Positions 48,067 through 58,653 of a stretch of DNA of 64,000 nt are shown piece after piece. Below the pieces are notes generated by a model. The model was not told where the DNA came from, did no database searches, and saw nothing but the letters and a program-made list of their open reading frames with translations. The translations under genes and the position numbers were made by a program. The number at the start of each line of letters is the position of its first letter. Within the stretch, counting starts at the first letter, position 1. This DNA comes from Phialocephala subalpina (Eukaryota; Ascomycota; Leotiomycetes; Helotiales; Mollisiaceae), in the NCBI GenBank assembly GCA_900073065.1, contig FJOG01000049.1:263933-327932 (forward strand), written 5' to 3'.

Positions 48067-50371
48067 TTAGTGGATCTCAATCTCTTCTAAAGACACTATC
48101 CCCTTCTCCAAATTATCCATTACTTCTCCATCCATAACTCCAAGCACAAAACATTCACCTTGATGTGTGTAGTGGCAATCTGTTTTCCGCATGATTACAG
48201 GTACGCTGAGTCCAGGGAACACGCAAACAACATCACCAACCTCTACACGCGGAGAACTAAGTCCCATATATCCGCGACTGGTTATAAAGAACTTGCGATC
48301 CTTCGTCTTATGATACAGCGTGGAGACGAAAGACTGCATCTCTAGGTCCTTGTACGCCTCAGTAACTGAACTGACTGCTACACTAGGCGGCCAAGTTAAT
48401 GATCCTTCGGAGCCGGGGTCTCCAAGGAAGAGGTCAAAATTCAAGGGTTCTTCGGAATGCAGCAGCGTATATCTTCTCCATCTGGCTATTTCTGAGCAAG
48501 GAGGGTACCAAAGGCGGAACACGACGCCCAACACGAACACCTTTGCAAATTCGAAGAAGCGATCTTCGGATGAGGACAGTCGAGCGTGTGTCATATAATC
48601 TTGGTCTAAGAGAATCGTCCGGAAGTAGGCTTGTAATTGTGGTATCCCTGTAGGATAGGATTTACTTCTACTTTCGTAGATCAATCTTGCCCAGCTAGGG
48701 GTGTCTGCATTTTATCTGTTAGTAAAGTACATTCTCAAACCAGACCAAGAGCTGTTACAAAGACTTGCCTTCAACCAAAGTGTCCTTGCACTTTTCTTGC
48801 GCAATTCCAGGTTTAAGTTCCTCGGGACCACTGCTGTACACTTTATGGTCGGTAATATGACGTTTGATCAGCATATGATCATCTCCACCGCACCATATCC
48901 CATCTTCTACACAACCGAGGCAGAGGACAAAATCTCCATTCTCGCAAATGCTGCAATGGTAATGTTGGTTGAGTACACCACCATAGCAATTATTGCACGG
49001 GGTGACTTTTGGCTTCTGAGATGGACCACAATTAGAAAGAGCAGTCACTTTAAGGTACTCATCATGGAGCTCCGTTCGCCTGTTGCCAGCGGCAACTTCA
49101 CGAGCATTTCTTCCACTGGAAAGGAAGTGGGATGCTGGGAAGGGGTCGATTTCGGTTACGGTGTCCCAGATAACTCCTTGCGCGTGTAAAGCCGGTGATG
49201 GCAATAGAGAATAGTGTGCCAACGCTTTTCTTCCTAAATCTGCGCTATACAGGTCGGCATCTAGAGGGCGTGGGTATCCCACCTGGCCCCAGTCAGGTAC
49301 CCAGGACGGAAGTACTGTTCCATCAGGCGCGGTCGAGGAGCGTGGAGGACTATTGTGCAGAATTTCTAGGTTCTGGTGCGTGTGAACCATAATACTTGCG
49401 ACCTTGATATACAATTCAGAAATTGAAATTGTATAGTCAGGCGGGCCAAAGCAGTCTCCGTCACTCGCGAGTCCCTGCAAGCCGTAGATGCGATCCCGGG
49501 GATCAGTACACATCATACAGTCGACTAGCCCCCCTAGGATAGAAGATAGTTTGCTGTCTATCTTTTTTTGTGCCAGGTACTCGGCTCGGAGAAAGGACTT
49601 TGCAAAGTGTCCCGCGCAGCCTTGACCCCAAATTAGGCCCAGGAAGTCGAACTTTTGAAATTTCCATATTCCCGGATCTGTCTTCGCGGATATGATCAGG
49701 CTCCACCAATGCAATAAGCGCCATGAAAAACTGATGTTTCCACATGTGAACAAGACCTCCTTACCAAGCACAAATTCTTGAACTGTCCACAACCTCAACC
49801 ACCAGGGTCGTTTAAAAAGGGACGAGATTGCGTCGCGTGCGCTTCCATCCAGCTCGTTCAGTGCTTCTAACGTCTCTTGTCGACTGGCCTTATTATCCTT
49901 ATTCCCAAATTCCTTAAATAGTCCTTGTATCGTTTGTAACGCAAGCCTCCCATCTTTGCCTTCCTCTCCAAGCCACACAACCACACCTGACGCTCCGGAG
50001 TAAATATCTCCCATGAGTTGGACCTGTTGGCTGCGTTCATCTAGGTCCGATTGATTAATGCAAATAGCATCAATCCACCAGCGCATCTGTGGACGCTTAT
50101 CTCGTGGTTCTCCCTCAGCCGCGCGAAAATGGCGCAGCGCAATATCCAGGTTCGCGGTTACTTGGACTTCTACACCGTTTATATGCATTGGAACGGTGAT
50201 GCTGGGATCCCCCCAACAGTAAGATAGTGCATAATAGCCTGGACTCTTGTCGAGAGATATTTCGCTGGTCGTGCATGCTATCGGTGAAGATTTCTCCAGT
50301 GAAGGGCTAATGGTAACTATTCGTATTTCGCGATTGCTGTATGTTAAGGGAGAATATATTGACATTTTCAT
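48067..50371 (-). CDS. HET-domain protein with ZZ-type zinc finger
   Basis: Predicted 746 aa; exons 50371-48769 and 48704-48067. The HET domain (about residues 40-190) has YYALSYCWGDPS, WWIDAICINQSDLDERSQQV, MGDIYSGASGVVVWLG and RPWWLRLWTVQEFVLG. A central DPRDRIYGLQGLA and VLPSWVPDWG follow. At about residues 460-515 a ZZ-like finger shows CNNCYG, HYHCSIC, FVLCLGC and CGGDDHML, which could bind a modified tail or partner. The C-terminal part has WARLIYESRSK and ends VSLEEIEIH. HET proteins trigger incompatibility cell death in fungi. The intron has a GC 5' splice site. Frame is intact. Confidence 0.88.
48705..48768 (-). other. GC-AG intron of the HET-ZZ gene
   Basis: Minus-strand intron starting GCAAGT and ending ATGCAG with a TTTACTAAC branch site. 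Removing it joins TLVE to DTPSWARLIYESRS in frame; retaining it puts a stop two codons after the exon. Confidence 0.75.
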
Positions 50372-50893
50372 ACTCTCTGTTCAGCAAAGACATGGATTGA
50401 AATGGAAACTCTTGAATCGATTGACCTATTCTACAGTTCTAAGTAGCCCTTTCTATACGAAGCATCGACCCAAAAGCCATGATACACGCTAGTGAGAAGT
50501 CATCGTAATATTTTCGGCCACCGTAGTACATTTCTACAGACTGCGGTCCGAACCTCCGACTAATCAGCCTGAGGATAGAGCTCGGTAGCGAAGGTGCTTC
50601 TACGGGACTCGGTGGCGAATTCGCCAAGGAGAGTCACGTTCTAGGGCGGCCGTCGCTCCCTGGAGACACTGGCTCTGCAGAGAGCCTTGCTCTACGGAAA
50701 TTGGGACGCGGTGGATGTTGTGGCTGTGCGGTCTCGCGGAGACTGCAGTGGGAATGGCAGAATGGGGGTCATTCGATGGTTGTCGCCATGGCTGTATCTT
50801 CGGTCCCAGGTACTTCGAATCCCTGGTACTATAGCAAAATCCTAATGGATGCAGGCGATGCTTCGAAATCGGTCATAAACGCCACTCCAATCT
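50372..50893. other. Intergenic, no gene seen
   Basis: Promoter side of the HET-ZZ gene. No supported gene in 522 bp. Confidence 0.4.
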
Positions 50894-51120
50894 TGTCAGT
50901 TGAGGAAGACTCGTAATCAGTGGTATCAATGCAGTGGGAAAATTGTAGCATGTTAGTATAAAGCCGCATTATTAGTTATACATAGTTTCACTAGGCAGTT
51001 TGGCCTAATGCCGATGTTCCAGCGAAAGCACTATATCAAGCAGACATTTCCACCTAACTAGACAGACAGATTTGACATCAATACTATACATTTTGCCCTG
51101 ACCACTTGCGCAACTGATAA
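50894..51120 (+). repeat. Dispersed repeat R, copy 2
   Basis: Counterpart of 12578-12809 in the same orientation, with about 30-40 scattered differences and small indels. It lies about 520 bp upstream of the HET-ZZ start. No coding potential in either copy. Confidence 0.8.
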
Positions 51121-51426
51121 ATCTGCACGGATGCCATGTCAGATTCGGTCTTCGACATTATATTCAGCTGGATGGAACAATGCTTAGCATCGCATCCACT
51201 CTGCTCTCAAGCAGGCCAACAAGCGCGCCTTCCTAATAGACGGTGACAGCTCCCTTCGCGTCTCTTCTACCTCGGAAGTAACGAGCCGGGAGTCAGGCGA
51301 CCCTTCCCAAATGCCGGAGCCCGTGCCTTCCGGATGCACAACCATGCGGAATTCCAGGGTATCATGAATCAATTTTCTCTTTCTTGAGTGCCGTATGGAG
51401 TTAGTAAGCTTGCTGCTCTTGCTCAG
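51121..51426. other. Unassigned stretch
   Basis: 306 bp between two repeats, with a 62-codon open stretch on the minus strand that has no family resemblance. Confidence 0.35.
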
Positions 51427-51535
51427 GCGCTAATCACCCTCGGCTCACCCTCGGCTTAGTCGACTCGCCTGAGTTACTTAAGCACCCTGAGCAACTCACC
51501 TGAGCAAGTCCACCACTTGATCATCCTGAGCAAGA
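51427..51535 (+). repeat. Better-preserved copy of the CTCAGG/ACTCGCC repeat
   Basis: Carries CACCCTCGGCTTAGTCGACT, GCCTGAGTTACTTAAGCACC and CTGAGCAACTCACCTGAGCA; the copy at 541-650 has T for C and A for G at many of these sites. A reverse-oriented, shorter relative with CTCAGGGTG units lies near 59352-59420. Confidence 0.6.
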
Positions 51536-51823
51536 TTGACCACACCATCACGTTTTTTGACTTCTCGCCCTTTAGCTAATCACACTTGATTTGAGCTCCG
51601 TTCTCTCATATCATTTTCGTCAAGTTTTGACGAAGATAATCATGGAGCCTAAACAAGTTCTAAGATCCCAAAGTGGATATATTCCAAAAATATACCCAGT
51701 GCTTTGTCTACAGTATAGATTGGTTCAATATTATGGCCCCTGGGGATAGTACTACTCCTCTCTCTATAAATTCCTTCCTGAATAGCCCCCTATCTTTGAT
51801 GTTACTATTTGATCGAATTCCCG
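51536..51823. other. Unassigned stretch
   Basis: Moderately AT-rich, no gene found in 288 bp. Confidence 0.35.
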
Positions 51824-52323
51824 TTCTATTACGATTCGTTTTATTAATTGTCTCCTATCTACTCGTATATGCAAGTTAGTGTCCCGAATGTGACGGCACG
51901 TACGAGCTAAGTCAAGGATAAGGTGGTTGAGCGGTAATGTCCTGATCCCGTAGGATAATGTCATTTATACGAGGATCTAAAGCTAAGGAGAGAAGAAGAG
52001 AAGAGAGAACGAAGGACGATAGGTTTGGTAGGTATATACAGGAAGGTAGAAACTAGGGTTTTATGAGACGGGCTTCTATTACGATTCGTTTTATTAATTG
52101 TCTCCTATCTACTCGTATATGCAAGTTAGTGTCCCGAATGTGACGGCACGTACGAGCTAAGTCAAGGATAAGGTGGTTGAGCGGTAATGTCCTGATCCCG
52201 TAGGATAATGTCATTTATACGAGGATCTAAAGCTAAGGAGAGAAGAAGAGAAGAGAGAACGAAGGACGATAGGTTTGGTAGGTATATACAGGAAGGTAGA
52301 AACTAGGGTTTTATGAGACGGGC
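51824..52323 (+). repeat. Perfect 250-bp tandem duplication, locus 3
   Basis: Bases 51824-52073 recur at 52074-52323; the match runs one base further by chance (52074 = 52324). Sequence is non-coding, with GAGAAGAGAGAACGAAGGAC and GTAGGTATATACAGGAAGG in each unit. Confidence 0.95.
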
Positions 52324-52324
52324 T

Positions 52325-52597
52325 CTTTTGTATACGGGGTAATCAGGAAGACGGTATGCAGGATCTGAAGGGGGATCCTAGACGACGTGCGTGTGCCGGT
52401 TTGGGTACGGGGTTTTTAATGGGTGGAGGAACAATGAAGAGGGTTGAGCGAAGCAGTAACGGTGATTGAAGCAAAGCAGATGCAGATGTCGGAACACATT
52501 TTGCCAAGAGCAATGTTAGTGCAGTCCGAATAATTTCTCCTATTATGCTTTCTCGTGGATTCTATTGCGAGTACGTTTTTCTTTCCCCTCCATTTTC
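52325..52597. other. Intergenic region
   Basis: 273 bp downstream of the ankyrin gene, no gene recognised. Confidence 0.4.
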
Positions 52598-53059
52598 TTA
52601 TATAGTTATCGCAGGCATATTTGCTTTATTTGCGTATGCCAGCTCTGCAATAGCATCCCTACAAGCCAGATACCCATTCCCTTCCGCCAGATTCATCGCC
52701 CTCTGACACTGATCCAGATCAAATCCACCGTTCACTCTCCAAAGAAAGAAGATCATCTCGATACGTCCGTGCTCTGCAGCTCCCTCAAGTGGCCATCTAC
52801 CGTTGATCTCTGCTGGGGACGCATGCAGATCTGCCCCCCAATCCAACAATGTGGCAACGATATTGCAATTGCCGGTGATCGTAGCAAGTTGTAGAGCCGT
52901 CCCACCACCGCGTACCGATGGTCTGGCGTTAACGTCTGCTTTTGCCTTTAGCAGCAGAGTGACAAGTTCGAGGCTCTCTACCTCTACCGCTTTCTGCAAA
53001 GGCGTTCTTTTCAGACCAAACTCGGCTTCATGATTGACATTAGCCTGATGATTTATCAT
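52598..53059 (-). pseudogene. Ankyrin C-terminal piece beyond an in-frame stop
   Basis: Continues the ankyrin frame of the gene to its right after a single TGA (53065-53063). The junction DKDLV-stop-LMINHQANVNHEAEFG fits an ankyrin repeat if TGA replaces CGA. Three more repeat units (TPLQKAVEVESLELVTLLLK, ALQLATITGNCNIVATLLDW, WPLEGAAEHGRIEMIFFL) follow and the end is ANKANMPAITI. Without readthrough this part is not made. Confidence 0.75.
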
Positions 53060-53062
53060 CAG

Positions 53063-55270
53063 TCAAACTAAATCTTTGTCCCTAGTCTCGATAGCCTCCA
53101 AAAGTGCTGTGTGCTTGACACCATGACGTTCGTCATAAGTGACGATACTGTTAGGATCGCAGCGACCCTGATCAAGAAGTTTCCGGATTACTTCAAAGTT
53201 GGCGTGAGTTCCTTTCCGACTCCACTTGATTGCAAGTCCTAGTGGTGTTTCCTTTAGCGACTCAAACCTTGTGCGGCTGCTGAGGCTTTTGGCGTCGATA
53301 ACTCCAGAGTCGAGGAGGACTCTCACAGCCTCAAATCCCGATTGGCCACATCGAATGACGGCCTTCAGAGCAGCTGTTCCAAAACCAGGCACTACAAGTA
53401 GGGGGTTTCCCAAAGACCCCAGTTCGAGAAGTAGCTGTAGCATATTTGGATGTCTCTCTGCACATATCTCAAGTATTTTTGGATCTGTAGGATCGGCACC
53501 CCTTTCGATGAGAGTTCGAATCAGCTCTGCATCGCACATCCTTAATCCAACCTCAAGACACTCGTTGAGGGCAGATGCGGTGATTGCTCCAGAATCTAGG
53601 AGATAACCGAGGAATTCCATGCCACTTTGCTCTAAGACGTGGAAATTTTCATGTCCGTGCCGCAGAGGAGCGCTAGGAAAAGTAGACAAAATTGCTTGGA
53701 TGATTGATTTATCTCCCCATTTGATTGCCTCTCCCAGGATACTACACGATTCTATCATGAGGCCGGATTGATAACGAGCGTTTCCGGACAAAGGATCTAC
53801 ATCGGCGTTGAGAATAGCGTGCACCATGCGCCGATTTTGTTGTCGGATTGCGACAATCAGTGGTTCTGGCGGGTGTGGAAATGTAGAGGTACTCAGGTTG
53901 ACATCGGCGCCAGCTTTGAGCAATGCAAATAGAATCTCTTCATCATTATTTTGAACGGCTTGTAACACCGCATAGCTCATAAGTGAAGGTTCGGGTGAAG
54001 GGTAGTATCTTAGTAGCTTCCGAACATACTTGATGTTCCCTATTGCCGATGCCGCGGAGATCGCAGGTTGGAAACGCATTCCTCCACGGAGGTGTTTTAG
54101 GTGTCCTGCATCTTCTATCATACGTAGAAGCTCTTCATTTCCTGCTCGAATCGCCTCCGCAAGTGATGTCGTATCGTGAGGACGCCGTCCTCCGATCGAC
54201 CATTCTTCTTCGTCGATGCTAGGTGCGGGGGCATTGAGATCCGGTCTTAAGCTGCGGATGATGTCGATCACTTCCTTTCTGCCGCATCTGATAGCGGCGC
54301 TGAAGGCCCTATGTGGAGTTTTGCAGTGAAGCTGAAGTAGCTGAAGCAGCTGTAAGCGGCCGTGTTTCGCACTCTGAACGAATGCCCAGTCAAGCTTATC
54401 TTTGTAGCCAGTCAAACATCTTTGGCAATTTGTCCGCTCGCAAGCCATAATCATATTCCTAAAGGTATTTGTAGCCTGCCAGTCTTCAAGATGTGTTGCA
54501 ACCAGACTCAAAAATCCGCCACGAATAAAGGCTGAGTGATCAGCATCCGATATGCTAGAAATAAGATCATAAGCTAGCCCTGGCAAGTGGAAAGCCTGGA
54601 GCACTCGTTTGATAGTGGCGAGGTGCACTTTTGCACCGGCTTGTAGTAGCATTTTCGCAATCTCGACAATGTCGGGCGCAACATTTGTGCCCCAACGAAA
54701 GCCATTGAAAAGTCTTGCAAGTGCGCCTCCCTCCGAGGCCATAGGACTGAATGTTTTGTTTACATCGGCTCCAGCATTGATCATCAATTGAACTGTGCCT
54801 AGATCCTGGTAAATCGCAACTCGCTCCAATGGAGTATACCTTTCGTCATTGACGGTACATATGGTGGAATTGATGTTAACAGAGCCGATGGCAAGTATAA
54901 TTTTGAGAGAATGCTTGTCCTTGGCTTCAATAGCTGCTCGGAATAGATTCTCTGCCAGGGCCCGCCCAATACGACTGTGCTTTCCTTGAAATAGAAAGTT
55001 GATGGCCCCATACCGACTCAAGTATTTGAGGACGCTCTGAATAGGAATGTCATGGAGGCCAGCAAAGCCGTTGGCCGTTGAGAAGAGCAAAATCTGGTTG
55101 AGCTTCGATTGAACCATCCCATCCTCCATAATCACGCTCTGCCCAGTGCCGTCATATGCTTGGAGCTTTTCGTTGGGTAGCAAGCTTTTGAGGGCTGACA
55201 AGAGATACTTCACATCGGATTGCTGTTTTCCACTTGAAGTTGACTGATTATCGGGCATAGTTTCCGACAT
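53063..55270 (-). CDS. Ankyrin-repeat protein (Clr5-ANK type)
   Basis: A 735-codon open frame from MSETMPDNQST. The frame is open upstream to 55371, where a 3' splice site (CATTGCAG) precedes GISLNLGSTAPF, so the real protein starts earlier. After a non-repeat leader, many degenerate ankyrin units of about 33 residues fill the rest, e.g. TPLERVAIYQDLGTVQLMIN AGADVN, LLQAVQNNDEEILFALLKAG, TALKAVIRCGQSGFEAVRVL and TPLGLAIKWSRKG. The frame ends at a TGA that interrupts a repeat, probably a point mutation. Clr5-ankyrin proteins of unknown role are abundant in filamentous ascomycetes. Confidence 0.75.
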   Translation of the reverse strand: MSETMPDNQSTSSGKQQSDVKYLLSALKSLLPNEKLQAYDGTGQSVIMEDGMVQSKLNQILLFSTANGFAGLHDIPIQSVLKYLSRYGAINFLFQGKHSRIGRALAENLFRAAIEAKDKHSLKIILAIGSVNINSTICTVNDERYTPLERVAIYQDLGTVQLMINAGADVNKTFSPMASEGGALARLFNGFRWGTNVAPDIVEIAKMLLQAGAKVHLATIKRVLQAFHLPGLAYDLISSISDADHSAFIRGGFLSLVATHLEDWQATNTFRNMIMACERTNCQRCLTGYKDKLDWAFVQSAKHGRLQLLQLLQLHCKTPHRAFSAAIRCGRKEVIDIIRSLRPDLNAPAPSIDEEEWSIGGRRPHDTTSLAEAIRAGNEELLRMIEDAGHLKHLRGGMRFQPAISAASAIGNIKYVRKLLRYYPSPEPSLMSYAVLQAVQNNDEEILFALLKAGADVNLSTSTFPHPPEPLIVAIRQQNRRMVHAILNADVDPLSGNARYQSGLMIESCSILGEAIKWGDKSIIQAILSTFPSAPLRHGHENFHVLEQSGMEFLGYLLDSGAITASALNECLEVGLRMCDAELIRTLIERGADPTDPKILEICAERHPNMLQLLLELGSLGNPLLVVPGFGTAALKAVIRCGQSGFEAVRVLLDSGVIDAKSLSSRTRFESLKETPLGLAIKWSRKGTHANFEVIRKLLDQGRCDPNSIVTYDERHGVKHTALLEAIETRDKDLV

Positions 55271-55409
55271 GGACGAAACGATATCTGTAAGGAAGAGCTG
55301 GACTGGATTCTGGATAAGCCGGGAATGGGCGCCAGCAAAGGGGGCTGTGCTTCCAAGGTTCAGACTGATACCTGCAATGATTTTAGATGCACGGTTTCAG
55401 TATCAATGA

Positions 55410-56485
55410 TCACAAAACGAAGAAGAACTTGGGTTGTTTGGGTTTTAGAAAGGTCAACGCGCCGTGGGCTGCAAGATCTTTTATGAACCGATTGAAAGGC
55501 AAATCTTTCGTAAGGTGATAAGCATCTGGCAGCATGGGAGAAGATAGCTGTGGGGGGGACTTCGCCCAATCTGTCAGAATTTCATCTGTCGGAATCCAAT
55601 CTATCGAATCCCAGAATGACAACTCATAGTTGATGCTATCAGATTGTTGCAGGTCTTGTGGCGAGAACAACTGAATAGGTGCTATCAATGGGCTAGCCTG
55701 CAGTGCATTGATAAGCAAAGGTATTTCCTCCACCATATCCATGTCGAGATCTTGAATGCCAGAGGCATTGGAGATATCTGGGTCTTAAAGTGGCATCCCT
55801 ACGCCGAGAAAATTATTTTCATCATTCACCTGGCAGCTTGAATTCTCACCAACGTTAGGTCCGGCACTACTGAAGGAGTTGCTAGGAACACATGGAGAGC
55901 TTGGTGATGAAGCTTCATTGTGGGCTGAGTTGCGGGAGAAATCAGCTCATAAGGGCTCCACTTCCCATTAGCACCTTTCGTCTCAATAGAAAGCCTTCTG
56001 AAGCCAGTCGGCACTCCTTAGATCACGAAATTAGCTAGGCTAATGGCAAGGAAGCACGGTCTTTGACAAAGATCACCTTTCGCCATTCTTCGACTCAGAT
56101 TGATGGCTTTGTTCTTGTCGTATGTTTGCCTCGCTTTTTGAGTTTTGGGTTCATCCAGCTTGCCGTGAACAAGTATTCTGCTTCTTGATCTTGTGATCTG
56201 AGTTGATCAACAGTTTCGAATATAATGGCCCATGCATCTTGGGTGATATATTTGCTAGCGCCCCAAGTACGAAGCTGTTCTTCGTATTGCCACTTGCTGA
56301 GACGGAGTGTCATCAGTCTGAACGAGGGAAAAGTATAGGAGCTATTCGTACCTCGCTCTGAAACCATGCGTATTCATCATGATATCCATCACCTCTTTAA
56401 GCGTATAGTATTGGTTGAGACTCAAGATAGTGGGTTTCCAATGTTTCCACTCGCTGGGAGGAATCCGTCGCGTTGCTGAGTTCAT
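55410..56485 (-). pseudogene. Decayed Clr5 N-terminal part of the ankyrin gene
   Basis: From ATG 56485 the sequence reads MNSATRRIPPSEWKHWKPT, LNQYYTLKEVMDIMMNTHGF, and after a 55-bp intron (56351-56297) RASKWQYEEQLRTWGASKY, the Clr5 domain. A frameshift follows near 56125 because RQTYDKNKAINLSRRMAKG lies in another frame, and a TAA and shifts occur before MDMVEEIPLLINALQ. Several independent lesions mean the full-length protein is not made. The ankyrin part downstream is far better kept. Confidence 0.7.
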
Positions 56486-57327
56486 GTTGGATTGTTCACG
56501 GGACTAGCGTGGCCCAAAGTCGCGGATAAGTATACTATCTATCGATGGAAAAGTCACGAGACAATTGATGGACCCAAGGAAACATTCACCAGAAGCATTG
56601 GGTGGCCGACCTCATCATATAGGCAATAGGTTGCTAAGAATGCTTTCTCCGGATTGTGTCGCCAGGATTCATCGCCAGGATTTGTTGCCAGGATTCGTCA
56701 GCAGGCATCGACTAGGCAGCACTGCACCACCAGCCGAACCACCCACCCGTCAGTGGACTCATTGGAGAGTCTTCATATGTCGTGTAACTGGATATCATTA
56801 CAGTCTTGCTGTTCACCCAATACTTGGGTGGCATTAGGAATAGTCGAACGTTGTTGATTCGCTACCGACCAAGAGAAGGCTCTGAAAGATGGAACCTCAC
56901 GTGGGCTAGGTCATTTCAGTAATTTTGTTGAAATATACCGAGACAACTTTGCCGATTCTTCAAACTCTTCGGCAGGTAATTGTCCAAAAACAAATCTTAG
57001 TAGGGAGGGAGGCTTTTTATCACTACTCTCTAAAGCGACATAACAGATCTCTCCTAGCTACTTCATCAAGTCTTAGGACATAACGCATCTATCCGAAACC
57101 GCAAGCAATTGTACAAGAAGTCTAGCCCAGCGGATTTCTCGAGCCTTTGGATAACCAATATAGTCATAAATTGTAAATTTTCAGTCCGGAAGATGACAAA
57201 ACCTGCTAGGCTTCCAACATGACAAACCCAACGCTGAGAATAAACACAATGGTCGAAACTACACTAGCTCTGAGTAACATTTCAAAGCCAAAATTCTGGC
57301 GAAACCTGAGTCCCATCCTAAATCATG
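56486..57327. other. Gene-poor stretch
   Basis: About 840 bp, with a threefold GCCAGGATTYRT repeat near 56658-56702. No gene was recognised. Confidence 0.4.
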
Positions 57328-57827
57328 CATCCAGATTCTGAAAAGGAATTGTTCTCATCTTTACAAGAAGCCTATATAAGGAGTTAAGACAGACCGCCAT
57401 AGCAATTAAAAACAGCCATCAATACTAGTCTTTGAAAACAATACACCACTATCAAGATCGACCAACATCGCGCAGAAAACCTCCATCAAACAACCTAATC
57501 CCAACCATACCTCTGATAACTCTATCTTCTCAAGCGTCAGGAGTCAATGGCAGGTAAGTTCCGGCGCCCCAGCTCAACATCCAGATTCTGAAAAGGAATT
57601 GTTCTCATCTTTACAAGAAGCCTATATAAGGAGTTAAGACAGACCGCCATAGCAATTAAAAACAGCCATCAATACTAGTCTTTGAAAACAATACACCACT
57701 ATCAAGATCGACCAACATCGCGCAGAAAACCTCCATCAAACAACCTAATCCCAACCATACCTCTGATAACTCTATCTTCTCAAGCGTCAGGAGTCAATGG
57801 CAGGTAAGTTCCGGCGCCCCAGCTCAA
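57328..57827 (+). repeat. Perfect 250-bp tandem duplication, locus 4
   Basis: Bases 57328-57577 recur at 57578-57827, with mismatches directly outside. The unit contains a TATATAAGG box, a long leader and ATGGCAGGTAAG, which looks like a start codon followed by a 5' splice site. Confidence 0.95.
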
Positions 57828-58007
57828 GGGTTTTGCGGGAGGGTCGGACGATGAGGTTGCTTTGCAGTTGGGTTCTGATTTTTGAGATTTGTTTTAGGCG
57901 CGAGGATTTTCGCAGGGCTGGGAGAAATAAGGATCACTTGGCTACCTGAAAGTATTAAACTTTCTATTCAGGCTTCTCATCTCGAAAGAATACTCCTCTC
58001 TCCTTAG
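57797..58007 (+). CDS. Possible short spliced ORF
   Basis: A start codon followed by a GTAAGT site (exon 57797-57803) could be joined across a 94-bp intron ending TTGTTTTAG to 57898-58007, giving 38 codons (MAGARIFAGLGEIRITW..). A TATATAAG box lies about 170 bp upstream at 57623. Evidence is only positional; the 3' end of an untranslated RNA is equally possible. The first part is inside the duplicated unit, so a second start copy exists at 57547. Confidence 0.2.
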
Positions 58008-58653
58008 ATGAATCCTTGAGATGAAATTTATCTATGCTCAACCAAGTTCCCTAAATACTCAACTAGACAATATGAATAGTTAAGCTATACATGGGTGCAG
58101 CTCAGAGCCATCCTTCCGATTATGTTTGGTTCCGTCAACGACGTATGTGGTAGCTTAGCTGTCTACATCCAGCTCAAGAAAGTGCTGGGCTAAACCGAGC
58201 CATTAATCGTCTTCTCTCCAGCTATTAGAAACCCAAGATAAAATTAAACATAACAGTCTATATCTAAGGGTTTGATTTCTGTCCAGAATTGAAGCATCAT
58301 AGATAGTAACCGAACGCGAAGCACGATAGAGGAAGATCTGACTGATTAATGATATCCTGAATGTCCACCGAGACGACAATAATCCCACCCTAACAAGCTC
58401 GAGGTATTCGCACTTACTAAAAGAGCAAGAAACAAAAGATCCAACACGACTCCCGACACTCTCATCTTCTTACTACTTCGACAACACCTCAAACTACTTT
58501 ATGGTTGATCGACTTTCAGCGATTCTACACCTCCTCCGATTAAAGTAGCCAAATATGGAGAAGAGGGATGTTCGGGATTGAGAAACTTCTTTCAAAGCAT
58601 ATACTAGATTACGGGCATATGAAACACCAATTGAAAAACTACTCGACCAACAT
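58008..58653. other. Intergenic, no gene seen
   Basis: About 650 bp with no supported feature. Confidence 0.35.
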
